DNA from: Streptomyces sp. NRRL B-1347
Lineage (GTDB): Bacteria; Actinomycetota; Actinomycetes; Streptomycetales; Streptomycetaceae
Assembly: GCF_000720325.1 (NCBI RefSeq)
Contig: NZ_JOJM01000030.1
Coordinates: forward strand, 1 to 64,000
Direction: 5' to 3'
DNA length: 64,000 nt
Below the pieces are notes generated by a model that ran no database searches, was not told where the DNA came from, and was given only the letters and a program-made list of their open reading frames with translations. Position 1 is the first letter of the stretch, and each line of letters begins with the position of its first letter. Positions 44,534-52,705 of the stretch are shown here, one piece after another. A program made the translations under genes and the position numbers.

Positions 44534-45700
44534 CTGAGGTTGAACTCGTGGTGTCGTAGGGGCTGATGGCTCGTCGCCTATGCGGTATCACCGGGGCATG
44601 CGGTATCCACAAGGAGGCGGGCTGACTGCCGAACGGCAGCAGTTCCGCGAGGAGTTACGACTCAAGGCGGCCGAGTGGTTTGCCCAGGGCGAGGTGAGCT
44701 CGGTCATCGCCAAGGCCCTGCGCGTCAACGTCCGCTCGGTACAACGGTGGCGGCAGAATTGGGAGGAGGGCGGTCCGCGGGCCCTGCGGTCGCAGGGCCC
44801 AGCATCGCTGCCGAGGCTGAGTCAGGAGCAGTTCGCGCAGTTGGAGGCGGAGCTGGCCAAGGGGTCGGCCGCGCACGGCTGGGAGGACCAGCGCTGGACA
44901 CTGGCGCGGATCAAGACGGTGATCGGTCGGCGCTTTCACATGGCCTACACGATCCAGGGCGTGCGGAAACTGCTGGCGCGTAACGGCTGGTCCTGGCAGG
45001 TCCCGGCCCGACGGGCCATGGAGCGGGACGACGGGGTGGTGGCCGGGTGGGTCAAGGAGGTGTGGCCCTGCGCGGAAGACTCGCGGCGGCCTGTGGAGCC
45101 TGGCTCGTCTTCGAGGGCGAAGCCGGATTCTCCATGACGCCGCCGCACGCGAAGACCTGGTCGCAGCGCGGCCGGACCCCGGTGGTGCGGGTCCGCGGCC
45201 GCTCCCGCAGACGGATCTCCATCGCCGCGCTGACCTGCTACAAACCCGGTCGCCGCTCCAGGCTCATCTACCGGCCCCGCCATGACGACGGCCGTCGCGA
45301 TGGGCGCAAGAGCTTCTCCTGGCGCGACTACCGGGACCTGTTGATCACAGCACACCAGCAGCTCGGCGGCCCGATCGTGCTCGTCTGGGACAACCTCAAC
45401 GTCCACAAGGCCGCCGACCTGCAAAAGTTCGCCGAGGCCCGGGACTGGCTGACCATCTACTACCTGCCGCCCTACGCACCCGACCTCAACCCACCCCGTC
45501 GAGGGGATCTGGTCCCTCCTGCGACGCGGCTGGCTCTCCAACGTCGCCTTCAGCACCCCCGAACACCTCGTCCAGTGCATCCGGCGCGGCCTACGGCACA
45601 TCCAGTACCGCAGCGAACTTATAGACGGCTGCCTCGCCGAGACCGGCCTGACGATCAGACCCACCTGAGCAACCCGGCCACATCACAAGTTCAACCTCAG
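44534..45700 (+). mobile_element. IS630-family insertion sequence
   Basis: Terminal inverted repeats CTGAGGTTGAACTCGTGG at 44534 and its partner ending AAGTTCAACCTCAG at 45700 bound a transposase gene. TA precedes the left end (44532-44533) as expected for this family, but TC follows the right end. The left repeat matches the right end of the remnant at 47143-47223 better than its own right end, so the cassette probably had two IS630 copies. Confidence 0.8.
44598..45668 (+). pseudogene. IS630 transposase, read in three frames
   Basis: The N-terminal helix-turn-helix region (RQQFREELRLKAAEWFAQGE, NVRSVQRWRQNW) is in the first frame. Near 45088 the frame slips back one base into LVFEGEAGFSMTPPHAKTWSQRGRTPVV, IVLVWDNLNVH and YYLPPYAPDLNP of the DDE domain. 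A second shift near 45495 leads to VEGIWSLLRRGWLSNVAF and the end LIDGCLAETGLTIRPT. The first shift is also present in the copy at 29 kb and may be programmed; the second is probably a disabling mutation. Confidence 0.75.
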
Positions 45701-46560
45701 TCATGCAGGGCGACCGCGAGTGCCTCGGCCAGGGTCACGGGCGGGCGGCCGATCAGGCGGCGCAAGTCGCCAGAGTCGGTGTACATCTCGCCGCGGTTCA
45801 TACCGCGGTCAGCGTCAGCGAGGACCTCCGCCAGCTCGGCGGGTAGGCCCGCGGAGGCCAGTACCTGAGCGAAGTCGGCCACTGGGAGGTCAGCGTAGGT
45901 AACCTGCTTTCCGGCCGCAGCGGAGATCGCGGCGGCGAGCTCAGTCAGGGTGAAGGATTCGTCGCCGCCGAGCTCGTACACGGCGCCGGTGTGGCCTTCA
46001 GCGGTGAGGACGACCGCTGCGGCCTCGGCGTAGTCGGCGCGGGACGCAGCGCTGATCCGCCCCTCGCCTGCGGCGCCGACGACCGCGCCGTTCTGCAGGA
46101 TCTGCGGCAGTTGGCTGGTGTAATTCTCCAGGTACCAGCCGTTGCGCAGCAGCACGCTGGGTATTCCGCGGTCCCGCAGATACTCCTCGGTCTCGCCGTG
46201 CGTGGCACCGATGACGGTGGTGGCCGTGTCCGCGTGCGTCGTGCTCGTGTACGCCACTAGCGACACGCCTGCGGACGCCGCGGCGTCGATCACGCGGCGG
46301 TGGTTGGCGACCCGCTCGCTCACGGGGACCGAGGCCGAGATCAGCAGCAGCCTTTCCGCCCCCGCGAATGCCTCGGCCAGGCCGTCGGTGTCCGCGAAGT
46401 CGGCGCGGCGTACCGTGATGCCTCGGTCGGCCAAATCCTTGATCCCGGCGATGTCCCGGCCGGTCGCGATGATGTCCGCGGCCGGGATCCCGCGCCGCAG
46501 CAGTGCCTCGACGGTGAGCCTGCCCAGCTGGCCGGTGGCTCCGGTGACGACGATCGGCAT
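45697..46560 (-). CDS. NmrA/QorB-type NAD(P)-dependent quinone reductase
   Basis: The 287-residue protein opens MPIVVTGATGQLGRLTVEALLRRG, an atypical SDR Rossmann motif, with ADIIATGRDIAGIKDLADRG and NGWYLENYTSQLPQ as in NAD(P)H:quinone oxidoreductase QorB-like proteins. The ATG at 46560 has GGAAGGA nine bases upstream; the in-frame ATG at 46569 is too close to it. Its stop codon lies within the terminal repeat of the IS630 element. It is divergent from an HxlR regulator, the usual arrangement, and is cargo of the IS630-bounded insertion. Confidence 0.88.
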   Translation of the reverse strand: MPIVVTGATGQLGRLTVEALLRRGIPAADIIATGRDIAGIKDLADRGITVRRADFADTDGLAEAFAGAERLLLISASVPVSERVANHRRVIDAAASAGVSLVAYTSTTHADTATTVIGATHGETEEYLRDRGIPSVLLRNGWYLENYTSQLPQILQNGAVVGAAGEGRISAASRADYAEAAAVVLTAEGHTGAVYELGGDESFTLTELAAAISAAAGKQVTYADLPVADFAQVLASAGLPAELAEVLADADRGMNRGEMYTDSGDLRRLIGRPPVTLAEALAVALHD

Positions 46561-46672
46561 GATGGTCATTCCTTCCTTCCGCGCGTGCCTTGCACGCCTG
46601 CCGCGGTCGGTCCGCGGCGGGATGGAACACAGAATGACCTGGACACTCTCTGTTGGGGAGTAGCCACTTCTT

Positions 46673-46687
46673 GGTAGGGTACTTACC
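46673..46687. promoter_or_regulatory. Candidate HxlR operator/promoter GGTAGGGTACTTACC
   Basis: A short inverted repeat (GGTA/TACC outer arms) lies between the divergent quinone reductase and HxlR genes, 27 bp before the HxlR start. HxlR proteins usually bind such intergenic dyads. Confidence 0.4.
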
Positions 46688-46713
46688 GCAGCGAAAGCAT
46701 TGAGGTGAGCCGT

Positions 46714-47118
46714 ATGGCTGCTGTCGAGAACGTGACCGGGCCCATGCCTTCATTCGATCCGTACGAGCGCGGCTGCCCGTCGCGGGACCTGCTCGACCAG
46801 ATCGGCAGCAGGTGGGCGGTCCTCGTGCTGGGCGAACTCGGCCGGAACGGGACCTCCCGGTTCGGTCATCTCCGGCAGGCGCTGGCGGGCGTGAGCGAGA
46901 AGATGCTCACCCAGACGCTGCGCACCCTCGAACGCGACGGGCTGGTCAGCCGGACCGTCTACCCAGAGGTGCCGCCGCACGTGGAGTATGAGCTGACCGC
47001 GCTCGGCCAGACGCTACGGGAACCGCTGAAGGCGCTCACGGAGTGGTCCGTGCTGCACATCGAAGAAGTCATCACCGCCCGCGAAGAGTACGACGACCGC
47101 ACTGAGCGCACCAGGTAG
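46714..47118 (+). CDS. HxlR-family transcriptional regulator
   Basis: The 134-residue winged-helix protein has the HxlR pattern: CPSRDLLDQIGSRWAVLVLGELGRNGTSRFGHLRQALAGVSEKMLTQTLRTLERDGLVSRTVYPEVPPHVEYELTALG. The Cys near residue 21 is the conserved redox/quinone-sensing Cys of the group. GAGG is eight bases upstream of the ATG; a GTG at 46705 is also in frame. It likely represses the divergent quinone reductase gene until quinones or electrophiles modify the Cys. Confidence 0.92.
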   Translation: MAAVENVTGPMPSFDPYERGCPSRDLLDQIGSRWAVLVLGELGRNGTSRFGHLRQALAGVSEKMLTQTLRTLERDGLVSRTVYPEVPPHVEYELTALGQTLREPLKALTEWSVLHIEEVITAREEYDDRTERTR

Positions 47119-47142
47119 TCAGCGGCGGCCAGCGGTCTGGGT

Positions 47143-47223
47143 CATAGACGGCCGCCTCGCCGAGACCGGCCCGACAATCAGACCCACCTAAGCCACCCGG
47201 CGACATCACGAGTTCAACCTCAG
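47143..47223 (+). mobile_element. IS630 3'-end remnant
   Basis: About 80 bases match the 3' end of the IS630 copy (45618-45700) with seven mismatches, including the last codons of its transposase and the terminal repeat GAGTTCAACCTCAG. TA follows at 47224-47225, matching the TA at 44532-44533, so this is the true right boundary of the inserted cassette. Confidence 0.85.
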
Positions 47224-47277
47224 TAGTCGGGTGCAGTGCGCTGACCTGGGGCGACTAGGTTGGATGTCAAGGGGAGG
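47224..47277. repeat. Inner part of the left end of the autonomous Tn7-like element
   Basis: From TAGTCGG to TGTCAAGGGG this matches 42474-42524 in the left element nearly base for base, including CTGACCTGGGGCGACTAGG. It is cut off from its outer 21 bases by the IS630 cassette. Confidence 0.8.
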
Positions 47278-47902
47278 CTGACCGCTTCTTGCGCTGTCTG
47301 CCGGATCGCGTGTAGTCGATGTAGTGGCGGATGCTGTGGTATTTGACCAGGTAGTCGTGGTCGTCCATGAGCTCGATCCAGATCTGCCTCTTGTTCAGCC
47401 CTCTGCTGATCATGTTCTCGATCAGGTCGGCGAGTTCGCCGGTGATGGGGTCGGCCAGCTGTCCCGTCTCTGTGGTGGTCAGGCGTGGGGTCTCCAGGGC
47501 GAAGCGGATATCCCAGCAGCGGAGGTTGTAGCGCTTGGCGAGCGTGTGGATCCGTGTGCCTTTCAGGGCTTCTTGGGCGATGCGGTGCGCCAGGTCCTGG
47601 CGCCGGGCGAAGGGATTCTTCCTGGGCAAGCGGCGGCGTGGCCTGTTGGCGCCGCCCAGGGCGCTGGCGTCGGCCAGGGCGCGTTCGAGTGCCTCGGGCG
47701 AGTGGCCTGCGACCGTGGCGAGGTGTTCGAGGAGCGGCCTGGCGAACCACTGCGGTGGGCCGGAGAGATAGCAGTGCAGGAAGCTGGGCTTGAGATGGTT
47801 GGCGCGGGCCAAGCGCCGGATGTACGAGTCGGAGGATTCTCCTAGGCAGGGGCGGAGGCGGACCGGCAGAGGCGCATACCGGGGCGGCAGTTCGCTGTTC
47901 AT
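47267..47902 (-). CDS. tniQ: TniQ/TnsD-like target-selection protein
   Basis: The 211-residue protein has the TniQ opening LPVRLRPCLGESSDSYIRRLARANHLKPSFLH and a C-terminal helix-turn-helix-like part (GTRIHTLAKRYNLRCWDIRFAL; RGLNKRQIWIELMDDHDYLVKYHSIRHYI). It is short and lacks the Cys zinc-finger pairs seen in many TniQ/TnsD proteins. In this family TniQ links the AAA+ ATPase to the target. ATGA overlap with tniB; its 3' end lies inside the transposon left end. Confidence 0.8.
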   Translation of the reverse strand: MNSELPPRYAPLPVRLRPCLGESSDSYIRRLARANHLKPSFLHCYLSGPPQWFARPLLEHLATVAGHSPEALERALADASALGGANRPRRRLPRKNPFARRQDLAHRIAQEALKGTRIHTLAKRYNLRCWDIRFALETPRLTTTETGQLADPITGELADLIENMISRGLNKRQIWIELMDDHDYLVKYHSIRHYIDYTRSGRQRKKRSASP

Positions 47903-48951
47903 CGGGACGCTGCGGTCTTCGTGGCCATCGAGGCGGTGGTGTGGGCGGTGTGGTCGAGCGGAATGGCCTGCAGACTCTTCTTGGTGATCTTCTCGGTGCC
48001 GGTGAGGATGGCGTCGATCGCGGCTCCGCGGATGGCGTGTGAGAGGGATCCGATCATGCCGCCGGTATGGTCGTGGAGGAAGCGGTCCAGGCTGGTCAGC
48101 GTGCCGGGGCGGTGGTCGTGGAGCCGGAGGGTGTCTTCCATGGTGGCGACCAGGCCCTTCCATTCGCTGTTGTAGGGGAAGGGGCGGGAGGGGATCAGGG
48201 TGAAGCGGCCGGCGATCTGTGCGCCGCGTGTCCCGGACAGCAGGCTGGATTCGGCGATGTCGATGCCGGCATAGATGAAGGTGGCGGGCAGGCGCTCGGA
48301 GAAGTACTTGAGGGTGTCGGCGACTTCGGCGCCGTTGCGACTGGTGAGTGAGATGTTGTGGAGCTCATCGACCAGCACCATCCCGGTGCGTGTATCGGTG
48401 CAGACCCCGACCACGGCCTCGATGATGTCGGTCATGTTCGAGCGTGCCCGCACCGGCAGTCCCAGGAAGCGGGCGAACTCGGTGCCGATCATGCTGGCCG
48501 TCGCGGCCGGCGGGACGGTGACGTAGACGACCGGGATGCGGTCGGTGACGTGTGGGTGCCGGGCCCGGTCAAGGAGTTCGTGGGAGCGTCCCAACTGGGT
48601 GATGGCGATGGTCTTTCCGGTGCCCGCGGGGCCGGAAACGATCAGCCCTCGGCGGGCGCCGATCGCGTGGCGGTTGAGCAGGACCAGCCGACGGCCGCAG
48701 ATCGCCGTCTTCTCGACGAACGAGGTGGCGATCGTGAGCATGCGGGCGTGATGGTCCAGGCGGTCTTCGTCGTAGAGGTCCCGCTCGGATACTGACATCT
48801 GCTGCCAAGCGCTCCGGGAGGCCAGGTCCGGGGGTGTGGGCGGCCCGTCGATGAACCTGTGCCATCCAGTGAGGGTGTTCAGCTGTCGGTCGGCCTCGGC
48901 GTCGGCATCCCGCAACACGGCTTGCCGAGCTGTCGGCTTGGAGAGGGTCAC
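47899..48951 (-). CDS. tniB: TniB/TnsC-like AAA+ ATPase
   Basis: The 350-residue protein contains the Walker A motif GLIVSGPAGTGKTIAITQLGR, Walker B region TGMVLVDELHNISLTSRNG and the sensor-like block LPATFIYAGIDIAESSLL. This ATPase assembles on DNA and recruits the transposase in Tn7/Tn5053-type systems. The GTG start overlaps the tniA stop. Confidence 0.92.
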   Translation of the reverse strand: MTLSKPTARQAVLRDADAEADRQLNTLTGWHRFIDGPPTPPDLASRSAWQQMSVSERDLYDEDRLDHHARMLTIATSFVEKTAICGRRLVLLNRHAIGARRGLIVSGPAGTGKTIAITQLGRSHELLDRARHPHVTDRIPVVYVTVPPAATASMIGTEFARFLGLPVRARSNMTDIIEAVVGVCTDTRTGMVLVDELHNISLTSRNGAEVADTLKYFSERLPATFIYAGIDIAESSLLSGTRGAQIAGRFTLIPSRPFPYNSEWKGLVATMEDTLRLHDHRPGTLTSLDRFLHDHTGGMIGSLSHAIRGAAIDAILTGTEKITKKSLQAIPLDHTAHTTASMATKTAASR

Positions 48952-50837
48952 GGGCGCCTCCAGGGGTTGGCGAGCGGGTCGAACAGACCTAGCGGGATGA
49001 CCTTGGCCGGTGAGGTGTCGGTGTCCTCATCCGTTGGTTCGCGGTTGGTCGGCGGATCGGGGATCTCCCGGCCTGGGGCGGTCGCCCGGGTGCGGGCGGC
49101 AATCCGGCGATCTTTCTGAGACCGTTTGACCGGAGGGTCCTTCTCACCCTGGGGGCCATCGTGGGCGCGCCGGAGCAGGGCGGCCGCCGCATCCGCGATC
49201 TGTGCCTCGTTGCCGTCCTGGACCTGTTGGCGGGCGTGGTCCCAAGCCATTTCGCCGAACGGGACGCCGACGCGGTGCAGGTGCCGCCAGAACACCGTGA
49301 TCCACCGGTCCCGGTCGCCGCGGCGGTCGCGTACCCAGATCCGGGAGACGTCGTAGGGGTCGTGGTGGATCTCCCACAAGCCGTTCTTCTCTGCGATGCC
49401 GGAGCGCTGACGGCGCAGCGGGTTCAACTCCGGGCTGTCGTAGGTGCGGTGGTTGATCTTGATGCCGTAGGCGTTGATCGCCTGCCACCGTTCCGGCAGC
49501 AACTCGACGTAGTCCTCACCGCTCAGCGCGGCCGGGACGTAGCCGCTCGACTCCAGCAGCATCGCGTACTTCTCGTTCGGCGAGAACGCCCGCCTCGGTG
49601 CGTCGGGGTCGCGCAGGGCGTCGTGCGGCCGGTTCTGCCAGACGGCGACGATCCACTCGTCCAGCAGTTCCTGCAGCTCGGGCAGCGACCACAGTGGTCC
49701 GTCCTCCAAGTGCCTGCCGCGGCGGTCCACCGACCGGACGGTGTAGCCCGCGACGAACTGCGCGAACAGCGTCGCCACCGACCCCAGGGTCTTCTCGATC
49801 ACTCCTTTCTCGAAGGGCGACGCCTTGTGTGTCGGCTGCAGCGTGATGCCCAGAAAGCGGCAGGAAGCGCGGAAGTTGTTCGAGATGAACAGCTTTCCGT
49901 GGTCGCAGACGACCGTCTCCGGAACGATCACCGGCCTCGCCGCCGCATGCTCCAGCCGCTCGTCCAGGGCCAGCAGTCGGCGGTGCGGCAGTACCGACCG
50001 GGACATGCGCAGCGACTCCGACCAGCCCGGACGCATCAAGTCTGGCGTGATGCTGCGGGCCACCAGGGCGGAGGCGTCGGCCGCCTTGGTCGTCGGCCGC
50101 AGCACCGCCGCGGTGATCGACCTCGACGCGATATCGACCAGCGCGGTCAACTCGACCTTCTCCGCGATTCCGTCGTCCAGCCTGACCAGGACATCCAGCG
50201 GACTGGAGTCGATCTGCATCAGCTCGCCCGGCGCGATGGCCGGGACTTCCCCGAACGGTCCGGCCGGACGCGCATGCAGCGAGCGGCGCGTAGTGGCAGA
50301 GCCGGTCGCATGTGTCCCGGCGGCCAGTTTGTCGAACAGCCGGTAGAGCGTGCGCTCGTGGGGCAGCTCGATGCCGTCGCCATCCTCGCCGGATGCCAGG
50401 ATCTGCTTGGTCCGCCAGATGGTGAATCGGACTGTCCTTGAGGAGGCATCGGTCGTCTCGGCGATCGCTTGCCGCATCGCGTCGACCACCGCCGGGGCGA
50501 TCTGGCCGAAGGGAGGCAGCTGCTTGGCCGAGCGGCCGTCGGCCAGCCCAACCAGCCCGTCGCGGTGATAACGCTGGCGCCGCTGCTTGACGCCGCTGGC
50601 CGTCATCCGATGGCCCGCCGCCGTCAGCTCGGCCGCCTTGGCCCGCTCGCGTTCGGCCAGCGAGTGCAGCCTGGGGTCGAACTCCGGCCGCGGCACCGCC
50701 CCTTGGGGAGCATCCGGCGGCAGACCATGCAGTACCTCCAAGATGTGCCCCTCCCACCAACGGGCCTGGTCAGCAGCCGTCTTGGGGAACTCCACGATCC
50801 GGGCAGTCGGCGGAACCCACCGCCCCTCCTCCGCCAT
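48948..50837 (-). CDS. tniA: TniA/TnsB-like DDE transposase (Mu/integrase core)
   Basis: The 629-residue protein has an N-terminal helix-turn-helix region (AAGHRMTASGVKQRRQRYHRDGL) and a retroviral-integrase core: MQIDSSPLDVLV (first Asp), VVCDHGKLFISNNF (second Asp) and SPFEKGVIEKTLGS (Glu). A Mu-transposase C-terminal beta-barrel part follows (YGIKINHRTYDSPELNPLRR). It cuts and joins the transposon 3' ends. The start at 50837 overlaps the tnsA-like frame. Confidence 0.93.
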   Translation of the reverse strand: MAEEGRWVPPTARIVEFPKTAADQARWWEGHILEVLHGLPPDAPQGAVPRPEFDPRLHSLAERERAKAAELTAAGHRMTASGVKQRRQRYHRDGLVGLADGRSAKQLPPFGQIAPAVVDAMRQAIAETTDASSRTVRFTIWRTKQILASGEDGDGIELPHERTLYRLFDKLAAGTHATGSATTRRSLHARPAGPFGEVPAIAPGELMQIDSSPLDVLVRLDDGIAEKVELTALVDIASRSITAAVLRPTTKAADASALVARSITPDLMRPGWSESLRMSRSVLPHRRLLALDERLEHAAARPVIVPETVVCDHGKLFISNNFRASCRFLGITLQPTHKASPFEKGVIEKTLGSVATLFAQFVAGYTVRSVDRRGRHLEDGPLWSLPELQELLDEWIVAVWQNRPHDALRDPDAPRRAFSPNEKYAMLLESSGYVPAALSGEDYVELLPERWQAINAYGIKINHRTYDSPELNPLRRQRSGIAEKNGLWEIHHDPYDVSRIWVRDRRGDRDRWITVFWRHLHRVGVPFGEMAWDHARQQVQDGNEAQIADAAAALLRRAHDGPQGEKDPPVKRSQKDRRIAARTRATAPGREIPDPPTNREPTDEDTDTSPAKVIPLGLFDPLANPWRRP

Positions 50838-51586
50838 CCGGCACCCCCACCGGCCAGGCGCACGACCGTGCGCGGCCCCAGCAGCTCGACCGCCATCCCC
50901 TCGGCGGACAACTCCTGCTGCCACAGAAGGTGGAACAACACGGGCAGCGTCGCCAGCCGGTCGCCGACGCTGTCGGCCCCGGCCATGAGCGGTCCCGGTT
51001 GCGAGGAAATCTCCATCAGCCGGGCCGCGACCGGATGTTGCCGGCAGCGGGGGTGACGGTAGCGCGACAGCCACCGCACGTTCGCCAGCAGCACCGTCTC
51101 CGGGGTCCCCACCCGCTCGAAGCCCCACCCGGCCTCGGCGCAGGCCCGGCGCGTCACCTCGAACGCTTCGGCATCGCGCGGTGCGATGCAGTCGTCGGCG
51201 CGGACGTCGACAACCATGGCCGAGCCATCCGCGCGGCGCAGGAAGAAGTCCGGGGCATGCCGACGCTCACGCGTCCCGTCGTGCCAGTGCAGCCAGAACG
51301 GCTGGGAGGCAACACCCACCACAGCCGGGTCGAAATCCATGAGCACGAGACGGTCCCGCTCCAGCCACGACTCGAAACCGACATGCTGCCGCGTCGTCGC
51401 CGCCCAGTACCAGCCCGGGAAATAGCGCCCTCCTGGCGGCCACCGAAACGGCCGTACCGGACGAGCATCCTCGAACCTGACCGACACACAGTCCAACAGC
51501 GGACGCCCCAGACGCTCGCGCTTGCCCACCACACTCGACACCTCGACGTACGGCGCCGTCCCTTCCGACCCAGCCGATACCGACAT
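50624..51586 (-). CDS. tnsA: TnsA-like endonuclease subunit
   Basis: The first ~250 residues resemble TnsA: FESWLERDRLVLMDFDPAVVGVASQPFWLHW (catalytic Glu region), HAPDFFLRRADGSAMVVDVRADD (catalytic Asp, and VDVR where TnsA has an acidic-x-Lys pattern). TnsA cuts the 5' ends so that the element moves by cut and paste. The last ~71 residues run over tniA in another frame and look unrelated, so a natural stop near 50830 may have been lost through a small change. Confidence 0.75.
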   Translation of the reverse strand: MSVSAGSEGTAPYVEVSSVVGKRERLGRPLLDCVSVRFEDARPVRPFRWPPGGRYFPGWYWAATTRQHVGFESWLERDRLVLMDFDPAVVGVASQPFWLHWHDGTRERRHAPDFFLRRADGSAMVVDVRADDCIAPRDAEAFEVTRRACAEAGWGFERVGTPETVLLANVRWLSRYRHPRCRQHPVAARLMEISSQPGPLMAGADSVGDRLATLPVLFHLLWQQELSAEGMAVELLGPRTVVRLAGGGAGWRRRGGGFRRLPGSWSSPRRLLTRPVGGRGTSWRYCMVCRRMLPKGRCRGRSSTPGCTRWPNASGPRRPS

Positions 51587-51614
51587 ACGACACCCCCAGC
51601 CTGCTCACCCCTCA

Positions 51615-51710
51615 CGACTAGATTCACTGTCAAAGAAGCCGAAACGACTGGGTTCACTATCAAACGCCTCGATTGGATGACAAAGCGACTGGGTTCGCAG
51701 TCAAAGGACA
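51615..51710. repeat. Right end of the autonomous Tn7-like element, four transposase sites
   Basis: Sites start at 51615 (CGACTAGATTCACTGTCAAA), 51645 (CGACTGGGTTCACTATCAAA), about 51666-51670 (CGATTGGATGACAAAG) and 51686 (CGACTGGGTTCGCAGTCAAA), the last ending in GGACA at the tip. Unequal numbers of sites at the two ends are usual for Tn7-like elements. Confidence 0.85.
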
Positions 51711-51715
51711 GCATT
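51711..51715. repeat. GCATT flank, right of the autonomous element
   Basis: The pentamer directly follows the terminal GGACA and equals the sequences at 42450 and 44508. Confidence 0.7.
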
Positions 51716-52226
51716 CGCCCACGGCAGACGGGCAAGAGCTCCACTGGACTGGAACCTTCTCCGAGACCATGTCAACGTAAAACGTTCCGGAAAACACCAG
51801 GTCGGCGACCGTTGGTGAGACCGGTGTGAAAGCGCGTGAGCCGTGAGGAATCCCCCCGGTAGGGCAGTTCCGGCAGGGTTCCATCGGTAGAGACAGGACG
51901 TGCTGTGCGGCGCTCCACGCGGCTATGGGGTCTTCCAGAGGGGCCGGTGTTGACGTGCCGCGCCGTGCGGTTTCGGTCGGCCCTGCGGGAGACAGAGCAG
52001 GTCTCCGCCCGTGTGGACTGCCACGAAGTCCCACCGGTACCCGCCCGAAAGGGTGGGTACCGCACCCTCGACGGAGATCGCTACGGTTCTCGAAGTCGGG
52101 GCGGCGGCCCTGGGAAGGGCAACGACAACCGTGGCTGCGTCCAACGCCTGCTTCTCGCGCTGCACGCCGCCTTGGCAGTACTCCATGACCACCGAATGAC
52201 CACCGAACATGACGAAGGGAGACCTG
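51716..52226. other. Non-coding gap right of the mobile island
   Basis: No supported gene. It contains a hairpin at 52035-52062 and must contain the promoter of the secreted protein at 52227. No continuation of the truncated asparagine-synthase-like gene is visible here. Confidence 0.45.
52035..52062. terminator. Hairpin with GAAA tetraloop
   Basis: Arms CGGTACCCGCCC and GGGTGGGTACCG (11 Watson-Crick pairs plus a wobble) enclose GAAA. It is 165 bp upstream of a start codon, so it may be a terminator for upstream transcription or an element in the leader. Confidence 0.45.
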
Positions 52227-52673
52227 GTGAAACGATCGGCCGTCTTAGGTCTGCACTCCGCCGTTGTGGCCCTTGCCGCATCGGCGTGCCTCATCGGAGG
52301 CGCCACGTTCGCCCAGGCGGACCCGGCCGGGGACCGAACCGTACCGGGAGGCGGGCACGGGTACCGCAGTTCCGCGACCGACAAGTGTCTCGACGTCCCG
52401 GTCCGTTCGTATGAAGTGAGCGCTGAGGTCGGGTCGTTCGACTGCAAGAGCGGGACGAACCAGAAGCTCGCCTCCACCGAGGTGGGCACGTTCACCGGCA
52501 GCGGGATGGGAACGTCGCCGTCGCAGGCAGTGGGCGGCGCCACCCGGATGGCCTACTCGATCGCCCAAGGGGCTGGCTGGCAGGCGAACCAGTGCCACGT
52601 CCGTGCCACCGATGTCAGGTGGGTAGGCGGGGGCGTGTACTCCGCGGTCGCCAGTCTGTTCTGCCAACGCTGA
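52227..52673 (+). CDS. Small secreted protein with paired cysteines
   Basis: The 148-residue protein has a signal peptide (KRSAVLGLHSAVVALAASACLIGGATFAQA). The mature part contains TDKCLDV, SFDCKSG, NQCHVRAT and a terminal LFCQR, so two disulfides are possible. The GTG at 52227 has AAGGGA at good spacing; an in-frame ATG at 52209 lacks a site. I do not recognise the family. The next gene encodes another small secreted protein 32 bases downstream. Confidence 0.65.
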   Translation: MKRSAVLGLHSAVVALAASACLIGGATFAQADPAGDRTVPGGGHGYRSSATDKCLDVPVRSYEVSAEVGSFDCKSGTNQKLASTEVGTFTGSGMGTSPSQAVGGATRMAYSIAQGAGWQANQCHVRATDVRWVGGGVYSAVASLFCQR

Positions 52674-52705
52674 ATCACACCAACCTCCAAAGAACGGATA
52701 CCGAC

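Larger units (their letters stand above)
44513..51710. mobile_element. Tn7/Tn5053-like transposon (tnsA, tniA, tniB, tniQ) interrupted by an IS630 cassette
   Basis: The left terminus is TGTCCTTTGACATCGAAGT at 44513-44531; the right terminus, read inward on the other strand, begins TGTCCTTTGACTGCGAACC and ends at 51710. Both are flanked by GCATT. The left repeat is cut at a TA (44532-44533) and resumes at GTCGG (47226) after an IS630-bounded insertion. Removing 44534-47225 gives a 20/25 match between the two termini and puts the inner GGCGACTAGGTTGG site exactly 46 bases from the end, as in the neighbouring element. Without the insertion the transposon is about 4.5 kb and carries only transposition genes, all on the minus strand and overlapping. 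Confidence 0.85.

Noticed and set aside
42455..51710. Interpreting 42455-51710 as a single large transposon
   Set aside because: Complete inner end arrays at 44423-44497 and a terminus at 44513 with GCATT between them indicate two elements, although joint movement using the outer ends cannot be excluded.
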